From: Heterodera schachtii
Lineage: Eukaryota > Nematoda > Chromadorea > Rhabditida > Heteroderidae
DNA length: 64,000 bases
Reading direction: 5' to 3'
Assembly (NCBI GenBank): GCA_023374025.1
Contig: SIJG01000065.1
Coordinates: 667,496-731,495 of the forward strand
Position numbers and translations under genes: made by a program. Positions 1 to 10,431 of this stretch are shown here, piece after piece (the first letter of the stretch is position 1; the number at the start of each line of letters is the position of its first letter). A model generated the notes under the pieces. That model saw only the letters and a program-made list of their open reading frames with translations, was not told the origin of the DNA and searched no databases.

Positions 1-2452
1 TGGACGGGGACGAGTTAATTATGGTCGGCCGGAAATTGGCGTCGGGAGACGGGGAGTATTTTTTGGACATTCCCTACAGTATCGCCACGCCACGATACCA
101 GGCAAATTGAACAGAAGGCCAAATTTCTTGAATTAAACTGTTACAGCCGACCCAAGTGGCGCCATTTCCCCGCGGCTTTTTCGCCATTCATCACGGGAAC
201 GGATGCCCAAATGGGTAAGTTTAATGGATAAACAAAGTACGCATTGGAACAAAAAGCCAAAAGCAAAGCCTGTTAATTTGAATTTAAGCTTTGTTCGCAC
301 AAAGTCCGCGCCGGCCATCAATTGGGACCCTCCGCCGCTCGAGGCGGTGCCCGTGGCCGAGCAGTGCCACACCCTCAACATTTACCGTTGCACTAATTCT
401 GTTCTTCCCATTGGCCATGGAATAAACTTTTAAAGCCGCATTTCAGAAGAATTCCAAACAATTGCTGCCCGTTTTGGTCTATGTGCCGGAAGGACATTGG
501 CTGAAACGGAGCAATGCCAATTTGGAGCCGACCAGCACCATCAGAAGGATGGCATGTGCCGGGGACGGAGTGGTGGTGGTGTCGCTCAACTACCGAATGG
601 GACCTTATGGTCCGTCCCCCCCCCCCATTCCCAACGCCCTTTCTGTCCTTTTTTAGGTCTGTTCAGTGCGCCTCATTGGCCCACCCCGCAAAGGGAACTC
701 GCCCTTTGGGACATTCGCACCGCTTTGGAGTGGGTTCAGCTGAACATTGCCCATTTTGGTGGCCACCGTGCCCATGTGACGGTGATGGCGCGGGGAGACG
801 GGGCACGACTCGTCGCACTGCTCGGCCTTTTGCCGGGCACACAAAGTGAGTGATCAGACAAATTGGTAGAGCAAAGGGTGGGCATCGCAAAAGGGAAATC
901 CGAATTTCCGACGTGGCACTCAGACTGAGAAAGTGCCCTAAGAATGTGAAAACATGAACTCATTCCTCGTCCAAGGCCTCTTCAAACGCCAAATCCTTCT
1001 TTCGGGCTCCGCTTTTTTGCCCGTAATGCTCCAGCCGACCTCCTCCCAAAATGATTCTTCTCCTCCTCGTCCTTCTTCTTCTTCTGATGCTTCGATGCGT
1101 TTTGCCATTTCGGGTTGGCACTTAAAGAATCAATCGATACGATTAACTTAAAGGCCTAAAGCAAATTGAATTTTGGAAATTAATTTGCTAAGCGATTGCC
1201 TTCCCCCTCTTTTGATTATTGAAAATTGAGCGAAATGTGTGGACGAAAAGGAATGGAAAGTGGTGAAAGAGTCGCAGCACAAAACTGCGCTGACACAGGA
1301 GGAAGTGGCGGCCAGAAGAAAGTTGGACGCTTGTGTGGCCACGTTGGGCCATGAGGTGCCGGGCAAAGCGTTGGCCTCTGAGAATCACCGTAACCCCCCC
1401 CCCCCCCCCCCCCTCAGGCAATCGTTGCCGCCGATTCACTGAGCCTTCGGCCGACTTTCCTCCGTTGGCCCCTCCTCTCCCACGACTCATCCTCCGCCGT
1501 CCCGGCAAATCCGTTCTCAAACATTCCCTCCACCAGCACAATGATCACAATTTGCACTTCGGAAGAGCAATGGACGAACGGAAAAATAGAAGGGACAGAA
1601 GGGACGGAAGAGACATTTCGGAAGAGAGTGGCGGAGGCGGTCAGGGAGGAGGTGGTGGCGCGGATGCGCGCCATGGATGACTTGGCGGAGTTGGACTATG
1701 CGGAGGAAGTGATTCGGCACTACGTGGAAAGGGCCGCGGGGGACGGCCCCGACGCATTGGTCAACAGAGTGAGGGGAATTTGCAGGACCAGCGACAATTG
1801 TGTGCCATGTTTATCCACGTGACAGATTAGAACAGACTTTTTCCTGGTCGGCCCCGCTCTCCTCGAGGCGTTCGTCCGTTCGCGCGTTGGCTCCGCCCGC
1901 GTGTTCGCCCTCCTCTTCCGTTCGTCCTCAAATGTTTCCCAGGTCGACGTGGCCGAAGTGGCGGCCAACTCGGCCAATCCGTGGGCCGCTTCTCAGTCCG
2001 TTTGTGCGGACGATTTGGTGTTTAATCCAACGCCGCGGGGGCAAAGTGTGGAAGACAAAGAGCAAAAGGACATGCGAAGTTTTGCCGAAATGGTTGCAAA
2101 TTTCGTAACTTTTGGGTGAGTTGGCCAAATTTGACGAAAAAACGAAAAAACATCGAATTTTGAGGGACCCGAACAGAGAAGAACGGAGGACTGACAAACA
2201 CACTTTTACGACGGTTTACCAAAGAGAAAAGGCGAATTGTGAAGGTGCTAATTAAAATAATAATTAATAATAATGGGAAAGTGGGCCCTGTCAGATCAGT
2301 CCCGCTGGCTCAGTCTCAACAACGGCACAATTTTCAATGGGTTGGAGCTGCTTTTTGGCAACGCTTTTCAGAGGGAAAATGCGCATTTTTGGCTGTCCGG
2401 CGTGGCCAAAAGAATGGGAATTTTCAAAGAGGGGGAAAAGCCATGCCAATGA
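1..2452 (+). CDS. Carboxylesterase/cholinesterase-family protein, probably non-catalytic (5' partial)
   Basis: At least nine exons can be chained. The first visible exon encodes FLDIPYSIATPRYQ, the usual N-terminal block of type B carboxylesterases. Later exons carry EQCHTLNIY (normally EDCLYLNIY), LPVLVYVPEG, VVVVSLNYRMGPYG, LALWDIRTALEWVQLNIAHFGG, LFKRQILLSGSA, and near the end FFLVGPALLEAFVRSR and NFVTFGDPN, stopping at 2450-2452. The nucleophile-elbow position reads VTVMARGDGA where active enzymes have GESAG. The catalytic-histidine region reads SVCADDL where HxxDL is expected. The oxyanion HGGG is PEGHW. The fold is therefore kept but the triad is lost, as in neuroligin- or gliotactin-like adhesion proteins. 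No membrane segment follows the esterase domain in the last exon. The intron at 102-146 is GC-AG. The true start lies before the window, and the orthologue is not identified. Confidence 0.85.
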
Positions 2453-3897
2453 ATCCAAAAACATTTCGGAATACTCCAAACAATGTCCATCCATCCAATA
2501 GAATATTTTAGTTTTTTTTTTTTCGCGTCTTTTCAATTGTCATTAATTCCCCCGGGCCTTTCATATATTTTTTTATTATTTTTTTACTAATTTATTTTGC
2601 TCATTTCTTTTCTCTCTCCGATCACTTTTCTTTGCTATTTCTCCTTTATTTGCCTTCCTTTTGTAATTCTCTCATCATTTGCTCTCCTTTTCCTTCTCTC
2701 CCCTCACTTTTTCTCTTTTGGCCCTTTTTTTGAGTGTTTGTCACGCAAAAGTTTTTCTGAATAAATCAGTCGAAATTTGAAAATGCTAAGAAAATAAAAA
2801 TGTGATTTGGATTTGAATTGATCAGCCAAACGCTTCATTTTTCAATCGGTCGACTGATCGATCGGACAATCGCCGCAAGGCGAAATGGCGGTCAAAATGC
2901 GCAGGACGGACAGAGCGATGACATTCATTTAATTGGGGGAAAAGGAAGAAGCAAGATGAAAAATGAGGAAAAAAGGAAGAGAAGAGAGAAGAAGAGGAAC
3001 ATAAGAAAGAGAGAGAGAGAGGAAGGAGAGAGAAATAGAGAAGGATAACGAGTAGGAAGATAGAGAAAAAGAAGAATCGGAAGAAGGAAGTGAAGAGGGG
3101 GTGGGAGAAAAGGTAGACAAAGAAGAAGAGAATGGAGAAAAGGAGTTGAAAAGAGGACGATGAAGAGAAGAAGGAAAAGGACGACGAAGAGGACGAAGAG
3201 GAGAAGGAAGAAGGAAAAGGAGAAGGAGGAAGACGAAGACGAAGAGGAGAAGGAAAAAAGAGGAAGACGAAGAGGAGGATTAGCGCAGCAGCTCATTCAC
3301 GTCCTTCCACCGTCATTTTTCCATTGAATGCGGCGGTGAATGATGATGCTTTCCGAATGTATTCACATCCATCCACTCACTTCAATTGAGCGAATTGTGC
3401 GGACAATGGCGCAAAGGAAGGAATTTTTTCATCCCCTCCCCTTGCGCAGGGGAGGGGGAAGTTGCCCGAGGGTGTCCTTGGGCATCCCTTCCCTTCCCCC
3501 CCCCCCCCTCGTCCTCTTCTTCTCCATCCCTTCTTCCTCTCATCTCCTCTCGATTTGCTCATCCTCTCCCCACTCGTATGAAGGGATTAGCTTTCCGCCT
3601 CCGTGCCGTCCCCTTCCACCTTTCTTCCGTTGCTTTTCCTTTCTCTTTGCCCTCCGGCAAAGAGTGAATGGATTAGGATTAGTTAGCTCTCTGCCCAATG
3701 CCGTGCCCTTTATTTTCCGTTAAGGCCATTCTGCACTTTTTATCGAAATTCCGCCAACTTTCCCCCCATTACCTTTATTATATAATTATCATTCCGTCCA
3801 TATTATTTGCTCCATTTGCAGTTGCTTCTCCGTTGCTCTGATCACTCTTTCTTTTTCCGATCACTTTTTCTTTCTTTCTCTGCTCCTTCCCCATCCG
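2453..3897. other. Intergenic region with purine tract and poly-C runs
   Basis: No gene is supported here. It is AT-rich from 2510 to 2830, then has a strongly purine-biased tract and a C/T-rich stretch with a C homopolymer near 3496. The open frames in it are low-complexity by-products of these tracts. Confidence 0.7.
2938..3290. repeat. Purine-rich (GA/GAA/GAC) low-complexity tract
   Basis: About 350 bases are almost entirely A and G on the + strand, made of imperfect GAA, GAG and GAC triplets. The tract lies between the esterase-like gene and the cysteine-rich gene. It resembles the GA tracts at 5855-6015 and 6430-6650. Confidence 0.85.
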
Positions 3898-6227
3898 ATG
3901 AGTCATCTCTTTGCCGTCCTTCTCGTGCTGTTCGCTTTGTCCTCCTTTTCCCTTGCTCATCTCCAACTTTGCCATTCCTGCTTGGCCCATTGCAAAATTA
4001 TGCCGGACGGAAAGCCCCAATTGGACACTTGCGAGTGTGGCCAAGGCGGCGATTCGTGCGAAGGTCAGCAATGTTTCGCCAAGTTGGAGCTGTTCCCGGA
4101 AGAATCAGTCGCAGTTTTGCAGGTAAAAGAAGAAGAAATGAAAAGGCATTGGACTGATTGTGATCTGAGTTTTACTTTCTCAGAAGGGATGCGTCGATGG
4201 ATTGCCGCCGGGCATCGACGGGTGTAATTATTCGGGACAGACCGAATCAATCCATTGTTACTGTAACGGACAATTTTGTAATGACAGGACAAAGGTGAGC
4301 GAGAAAGGTCTTTGCTCTTTTACTTTTGGCTTTTCTTCTCAGTTGAACAACTTTTCACCCGCCCCTTTGCCCGTTTTGGAGTGTTGCGAGTGCAGTCAGC
4401 CCGGGGGGGACGAACAGTGCCCAATGGACTCATGCCTTAGGAACTGTCGAGGAAATTACTGTCTGGTGAGAAGGCTTTTCTACCGTATCTTTACAGAATT
4501 TTACTTCCCATTCAGGTGGACTTTGATGGTGTTGACCAGGTAACAACAGTGATTCATTGGGATACTCAACATTTGGGGATTTGGCATTTGGCTACTCAAT
4601 ATTTGAAATGTCGCGCCACTATTTTTGAGCATAAAATAAAAAAGCGGCTAAATAAAAAATTAATAAAACTAAAATAGGGATGCGGCCAGGGGATGCCACG
4701 GCTGCAAAATTTTCTTCGCATTCCGAATTATTTGAGCACCTTCCAAGGAGGGATCGCCTGTGCCCATTACCAAGCATCGGAGGAAACAGCAGTGAATGGT
4801 AGGCAAAATAAGAAGAAAAACAATACGAAAGGAAATGGTATTTGGCCAATTGAAATGCCATCCCTTTCTGTTAAATGATGGCATTTCCTATTATGTCTTA
4901 TGATATTTGGCCTAATTAAAATGCCATCCCTTTCCTTTCTGTTAAAGGATGGCATTGCCCATTTTGCCCTTTGGCATTGTCAATTCAATTGAAATGCCAT
5001 CCCTTTCTGTTAAATGATGGCATTGCCTATTATGTCCTATGATATTTGGCCAATTAAAATGCCATCCCTTTCCTTTCTTTTAAAGGCTGCGTGTGCACGG
5101 AACCCTTCGGGGATGTGCAACCAGCGCAACCGCACAATTCGCCATCAGATGCAAAGTGTGCTGACTCGTCGTGCCGATGACCTCAATTACTGCTACAGTT
5201 TGAGCTCCCGCACCAATCGGGGGCCTTTCGACGCCGAAATTTACAGAAAGTGGGGAAAGTCCGAAAAACAATTGGGTACAACCTAAAGACAGAACACTTC
5301 TCTGTTTTTGCGTCCCAATTGCCGTTGGTACTCAATTGGCCATTTGCTTTTTGCGATTTTTCCCAATTTTCCTCCGTTTTTCCGCTGCATTATTCCGACA
5401 TTCTCTCCCACAGATCGACCACCTGTGAGGGCCACTTCTGTTTTCTGAGTTTGTCCACAAGGGAATTGGTTGTCGAGCCGTCCGCTGCCATCGATTCGGA
5501 AATTTCCCAATTTGTGGCCAATTCCAAGCCAAGACATGAACTGCTTGCCGGGTGTCTTAAGGTGGACGATGACTCGGTAAAGCTGCCGAATGCGCAGTGC
5601 CATTCATTCGGTCGATTCTTTCAGAAAGTTTCTGTTGGTTGTACAGCGGAGTACTCCCTCAACTTGACGGAGCCCATTTCCGTGCATTGCATTTGCGACT
5701 CACATCTGTGCAATTATTACGACCTTCTCGCCCGCGCATCCAATGGCACTCTGAAGCGGGAAGAGTCAGCAGAAGAGTCCAATTCAGTGCCGAACGGACG
5801 GATACTCATTCAAGTTAGCAAATGGCATTTCTGGAAGGGGGTGAAAAACGGGGGAAATACAAAAGAGGCAGGGAAGGAAGAGAGAGGGAAAGGAGAGAGA
5901 GAGAGGAAAAGAGGTATAGAGAGAGAGAGAGAGGAAAAGAAGTAGTGGAGAGAGAGAAGAGAGAGAGAGAGAGAGATGGGGGGGGGGGGAAGAGGGGAGG
6001 AGAGAGAGGGAAGAAGCCAATAAAATAATCGAAGAGGTGGGGAATTTGTTTTTGGGAGATTGGTGGCTTTTTTTAATTTTAATTATTTCCCATTTTCTCA
6101 GGACGCAGTTGACGAGAATGGCTCTTCAATCGGCACAAGGAATTGGCCAACAATTTGGCAGACTTTTACATCACTTTTAATCATTTTGTGTAAACTTTCT
6201 TACTTCGATTTTATCCATTCCCTTTGA
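3898..6227 (+). CDS. Secreted, probably GPI-anchored cysteine-rich protein with ET/Ly6-like modules
   Basis: Exons 3898-4122, 4184-4294, 4343-4465, 4516-4539, 4678-4798, about 5084-5275, about 5415-5813 and 6102-6227 join mostly in phase. The first exon opens with a signal peptide (MSHLFAVLLVLFALSSFSLA). Cysteine-rich modules follow, with recurring endings HCYCNGQFCND and VHCICDSHLCNYY and repeated CPMDSC/CADSSC blocks. This is typical of the nematode ET module and other three-finger Ly6-like domains. The last exon has a small-residue spacer (ENGSSIGT) and a short hydrophobic tail (SLLIILCKLSYF), consistent with a GPI signal. In the 5084 exon the frame breaks: KCADSSCR runs into a stop, while the conserved continuation DDLNYCYSLSS is in another frame. 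An AATAAA follows at about 6246. Function is unknown; a cell-surface or cuticle protein is likely. Confidence 0.7.
4847..5083. repeat. Intronic tandem repeat with hairpin-forming subunits
   Basis: Two units of about 139 bp lie in the intron of the cysteine-rich gene. Each has two sub-units built on AATGCCATCC ... GGATGGCATT, so each can fold back on itself. The last copy runs into TTCTTTTAAAG, the acceptor used for the next exon. Confidence 0.8.
5855..6015. repeat. Intronic GA-rich microsatellite
   Basis: Imperfect (GA)n and GGAA repeats with a G homopolymer near 5977, inside the last intron of the cysteine-rich gene. Confidence 0.85.
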
Positions 6228-6810
6228 TTTTGATTTTTTTTCCGCAATAAATTTTTCGTTCCTTTGGCTTGGGCGAGGCTTTTTCAAAAATAAAAAAATA
6301 TGATTTATGAATATTATTGGGTTTTTCTATTAAGCATTTGTCCCATCATTTCTTTTCCCTAAATGTTTTCTTCATTTTGTTCATTGCGCAGGAAAATGGG
6401 CAGAGGAAAAAGCTGATTAAACAGATTAATGGGGGGGGGGATGAAACGGGAAGGGCCAGCAAAAGAAAAGGAGGGGCGGGGAGGGAGGAGGGGAAGAGAG
6501 AGAGGGAGGGAGAGAGAGAGAGGAGAGAGAGACGAAGAAGCATCGGAGGGGGAAGGAGCAGGGAAGAGAGAGAGAAAAGCCAATCGGAGGGGGAAGGGGC
6601 AGGGAAGAGAGAGAGAAAAGGCAAATCGGAGGGGGGGGGGGAGGGGGAGTGGGCGAAGCCAATTGCAATTGTTGGCCCATCAATCGCTAATGGACGCCAG
6701 TGATTGTTTTGTAAATTTAAAAAAAATTAGTCCGTTTTGGCACCGATCTGCAGCATTTCCCTTCCTTCCTCTTCTGTCCCTTCCGCCAATTCTTTTTTTC
6801 CTCTTCCAAA
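6228..6810. other. Intergenic region with GA-rich tract
   Basis: It follows the 3' end and AATAAA of the cysteine-rich gene. It contains a GA/GGGGA tract at about 6430-6650 with a repeated GAGGGGGAAGGGGCAGG-like unit. No gene is supported. It is the presumed promoter side of the nicotinic receptor gene. Confidence 0.6.
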
Positions 6811-9800
6811 ATGCTTTTGCCATTCCAATTGCCCTTCCTAATTGTCGCCTTTTTGCGATTTGCCTCAGCTTCGGATGACGAATACCGACTTTTGCAGGCA
6901 CACTCTTTCATAATCCGTTGCTTTTTTCTATTTCTTTGGCATCCAATTTTGCCATTTCCTTTTTCCATTTTAATTTGCCATTTTTTGACAGGATCTGAAG
7001 GACCGCTACGACCCAGGTAAGCAGAAGCAGAAGAAGAAGAAGCGGAAAATGGACCCAAAATGATTGGGGAAAATGGCCCAAAACAAAAGCATTTATTTCC
7101 AAAAGCATTGACTTTTGTCGGTCGAATTCCCTCCCCAACTCTTTTCATTTGTCAGTTGAACGGCCCGTGTTCAATCACTCAGACGCAGTCAAAGTCAGCT
7201 TCCGCCTTTATTTGCAGCAAATTGTGGACGTGGTCAGCATGGAAATCGGAAAGCGAATTTTTGGGATTTAGGACGAGAAAAACCAAGTGTTGACCATTGT
7301 GATTTGGGAAGAATTTGTAAGTGAAAAATGCAATGATCAATTCAATTCGTTGGGGTGCCAATGGGCAGAGATGGTCCGACTACAAAATGGTTTGGGACCC
7401 GCGGGAGTACGGTGGCATCGACCGTATCCGTTTGCCCTCCAGCACTTTGTGGAAGCCTGACGTCATCCTGTTCAACAGGTGACAGACAGACAGACAGACA
7501 GAGCAAGCAGATTCGGACTCCAAAGCCCATCAAATTGACAGTGCCGATGAAAACTTCGATGCTCGTTTTGCGGTAAATTTTGTGGTTGACCACGACGGAA
7601 GCATTCTGCAGACGCCGCCGGCAATTATCAAATCGTCGTGCCAAATCGACATCACTTGGTATGGTTTAAGCTGAAACTTAAAAGTGCACGTGCCGACGCC
7701 ATTTGATGCCGTTGTTTAGGTTCCCATTCGACGAACAAATGTGTCTGCTGAAGGTACAGTTCAATAAGCAACCAATGAAATGCCATCGGATGGCTAACCC
7801 AAGCCAATTCTTGGCCATTCTATACATTTGCCATGCAAATTCGTGGCAATCCCATCCCTTGATCATTCCATCCTTGGCATGCCATTTTCAGTTCGGCTCG
7901 TGGTCGCACACGCGAAATTCGTTGGACTTATGCGTCAATGGCACTTCGTTGGACATGGTCAAAGACAGCATCGGTGGGAAAAGCACGTGAAAATAAAATT
8001 GTAAACATTTGGCACTGATCAGATTTGGGTTATTATGTGCATAACGGAGAATGGGAAGTGATCGGTCGGTTTTTTTCTCTTTTTGACCATTCAAATTCAA
8101 AACAAACGAAGCAACGCCCGTCAAAAAAGTGCTTCCTCCGTATGGCGATTCCAATGACTTCTTCGTCGAGTTGCATTTCGTAGCGAACTTTTTTAAAATT
8201 TTAATCATTTCCATTTCATCAGTTCATTCACATCCGTCGCAAAACCATTTACTACGGTATGAATTGGTACGGTGACGGGAAAAGAATCGGAGGGACCCCA
8301 AAACAATCACTAACAATCACAAGGATTGTGCCGTCGGTGCTGTTTCTGCTCAGCAACGTACTCGGCTTCACAATGCCAGCCGAATGTGGCGAAAAGATCA
8401 CACTTCGTAAGTTGAACATTTGAAATGACGCGGGGGGGGGGGGGGCTCCCCGCCCCCCCCCCCACGCGGTTCTTCCGTCTCTGTCCACGCCACCGGCGCT
8501 GTCCCTTCGGTCAATTCACTCATTGGGCCAATTTGGCCTTGATCAGCCATTATTAGAGAGAATGAATTGATTTTTTGAGAATTTTCTCCAATGATTTCTT
8601 TACCTTTTCTTCATTCATTCCCAACTTCTCTCAGAAACGACCAATTTGCTGTCCGTTACCGTCTTTCTTGGCATGGTATCGTACCCCCTCCCGCTTGGCC
8701 ACTGTTTTGCTGCCTTTTCAGGTGGCTGACATCACTCCGCCCACCTCCACCTCCGTGCCGATCATTGCCGCCTTCTTTTCCATTTCCATGGTCATTCTCG
8801 GCTCTTCGATCATCTTCACTTTGCTGATCATAAATGTGCACTTTCGCTCTCCACGAACCCACAAAATGTCCCCTTGGGTACTGTTCTGATCATCAGCAGA
8901 GAAGTGTGAGCAAAGGGTGTGCCATTCTCGACAAAAGAACGTTTATTCATTGGACAAGCCAACCACGGAGCACACCCTTTGCACATTTGGCCAAACATTC
9001 AAAAAACGATGCTTTGCCTTTGGCTATTATCTTTTTTTCTCTCTTTCTCTGTTAAGGTCCGTACTATTTTTCTCGAATGGCTTCCGTGGCTTTTGTTGAT
9101 GAACCGTCCCGGTAAACAATTCAAAAAACCAAAGCGAAAACGGCGCCGTGCCCTCGTCGCTCGCGTTCCGTTGCGCACTGCGCCCGCCCAATGCCATCAG
9201 CGCGTGTTCCCGGCCCAACTTTGCACCAGCGAATCCACCACCAGCCGATCGACCCTGGTTGGCACGCGTTCTGTAGCAGCCGAAAAATACATGTTACTCC
9301 ATGCAGAAACAAGTAATGAAATGGGAGGGCGAAGGGGGGGGGGATGGACGGAAAGGAAAATTAGGGAGGGAGGGAGAGGAGATTAAGTAGGGTAATTAAG
9401 GGGAGAGAGAGAGAGGGATAATGATCAAACAACGAATAGTGATCGGAGTATGTTGGATTTTTTGATTGCAAAATGAATGAGCAAATTTTTCAGCGGAACC
9501 TTTCGACGCTTTCCTTGACATTGGCACCGTCGAATTGTTGCGCGGCACACTTAGGCAATTAAAAGGCAAAACACCGACAAATGAGCAAATCAAATCCATT
9601 CAGAGAGCTAAGTGACTTTTTGCTTTTGTCGCAACAGAAAATGGAGGAGGAAGAGGAGGAGGAGGAGGCGAAGGCCGACTGGCGATTCATGGCAATGTGA
9701 GGGAATGACAGAATGGGCAGAAGAAAGACCCCTTAAATGACAGGTCCCTGGACAGGGCGTGCCTTTTCTTTTACGGTAGGACCGAACGACTACCGTACCT

Positions 9801-9981
9801 ATCGGATTACAGTAAGAAATGCCCAGGTTTCATTTGCTGTGCTTTGCCACTTTGGATTTTCGCTGTGACTCCCGCCGCGTCAAATGTTACAATGGAAGCA
9901 ATGGACAAAAGTGCCTTTTGCGAATCGCCAGCCTTTCGCCGTTTGACCGTTGGCTTCTCATTTCTCTTTCATTTTTATTAA
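6811..9981 (+). CDS. Nicotinic acetylcholine receptor subunit (Cys-loop ligand-gated cation channel), probably non-alpha
   Basis: The start at 6811 gives a signal peptide (MLLPFQLPFLIVAFLRFASA). The ligand-binding domain follows over many short exons: ERPVFNHSDAVKVSF, DEKNQVLTIVIW, WSDYKMVWDPREYGG, LPSSTLWKPDVILFN, then CQIDITWFPFDEQMC containing the Cys-loop. Next come FGSW and a loop-C segment. TM1 is VPSVLFLLSNVLGFTMP, and TM2 starts CGEKITL, with the GEK of cation channels. TM3 is SMVILGSSIIFTLLIINV. The intracellular loop opens with VRTIFLEWLPWLLLMNRPG, and an acidic MA-helix ending ADWRFMAM leads to TM4 (LDRACLFFY...). Loop C reads LPPYGDSNDFF and lacks the vicinal CC of alpha subunits, so it should assemble with alpha partners. 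The first intron (6898-6991) is GC-AG. The TM4 exon and the stop at 9979-9981 are less certain. The C. elegans orthologue is not assigned. Confidence 0.93.
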
Positions 9982-10077
9982 AATTCAAAAATGGCAATTT
10001 TACAATTTTATTTATTAAACAAATTTGCTTTTCTCTCATCTTAACCAACTCTTCGTTCATCCGTTTTCGCTTTGTCC

Positions 10078-10178
10078 TCTCTCTCTCTCTCTCTCTCCTC
10101 TCTCTCTCGCTCTCTCGCTTTTCTCTCTTTCTCTCTATCTCCCCCCTTTCTCTCTCTCCCTCTCTCTTATTCCCTCTC

Positions 10179-10212
<34 letters not shown>

Positions 10213-10266
10213 CTCTCTCTCTCGCTCTCTCGCTTTTCTCTCTCTCTCCCCCCTTTCTCTCTCTCC

Positions 10267-10298
<32 letters not shown>

Positions 10299-10420
10299 GC
10301 TCTCTCGCTTTTCTCTCTTTCTCTCTATCTCCCCCCTTTCTCTCTCTCCCTCTCTCTCTTATTCCCTCTCTCTCTCTCTCCCTCTCTCTCTCTCTATTTT
10401 CCCTCTCTTTTCTTCTTTTC
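10078..10420. repeat. CT microsatellite between convergent genes
   Basis: Long imperfect (CT)n with recurring TCTCGCTTTTCTCTC and CCCCCCTTTCTC blocks, suggesting a higher-order repeat of about 115-130 bp. It lies between the 3' end of the receptor gene and the 3' end of the phospholipase B-like gene. Confidence 0.95.
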
Positions 10421-10431
10421 TTCCGCCGCAT

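Noticed and set aside
2925..3296. Ser/Phe/Leu-rich minus-strand frame with an apparent signal peptide
   Set aside because: It is a translation of the purine tract and its hydrophobicity comes from TTC/CTT codons only.
9770..9820. TACGGTA ... TACCGTA pair resembling MITE ends
   Set aside because: The pair is very short and lies in a small intron of the receptor gene. TACGGTA/TACAGTA words are common across introns here, so an element is not supported.
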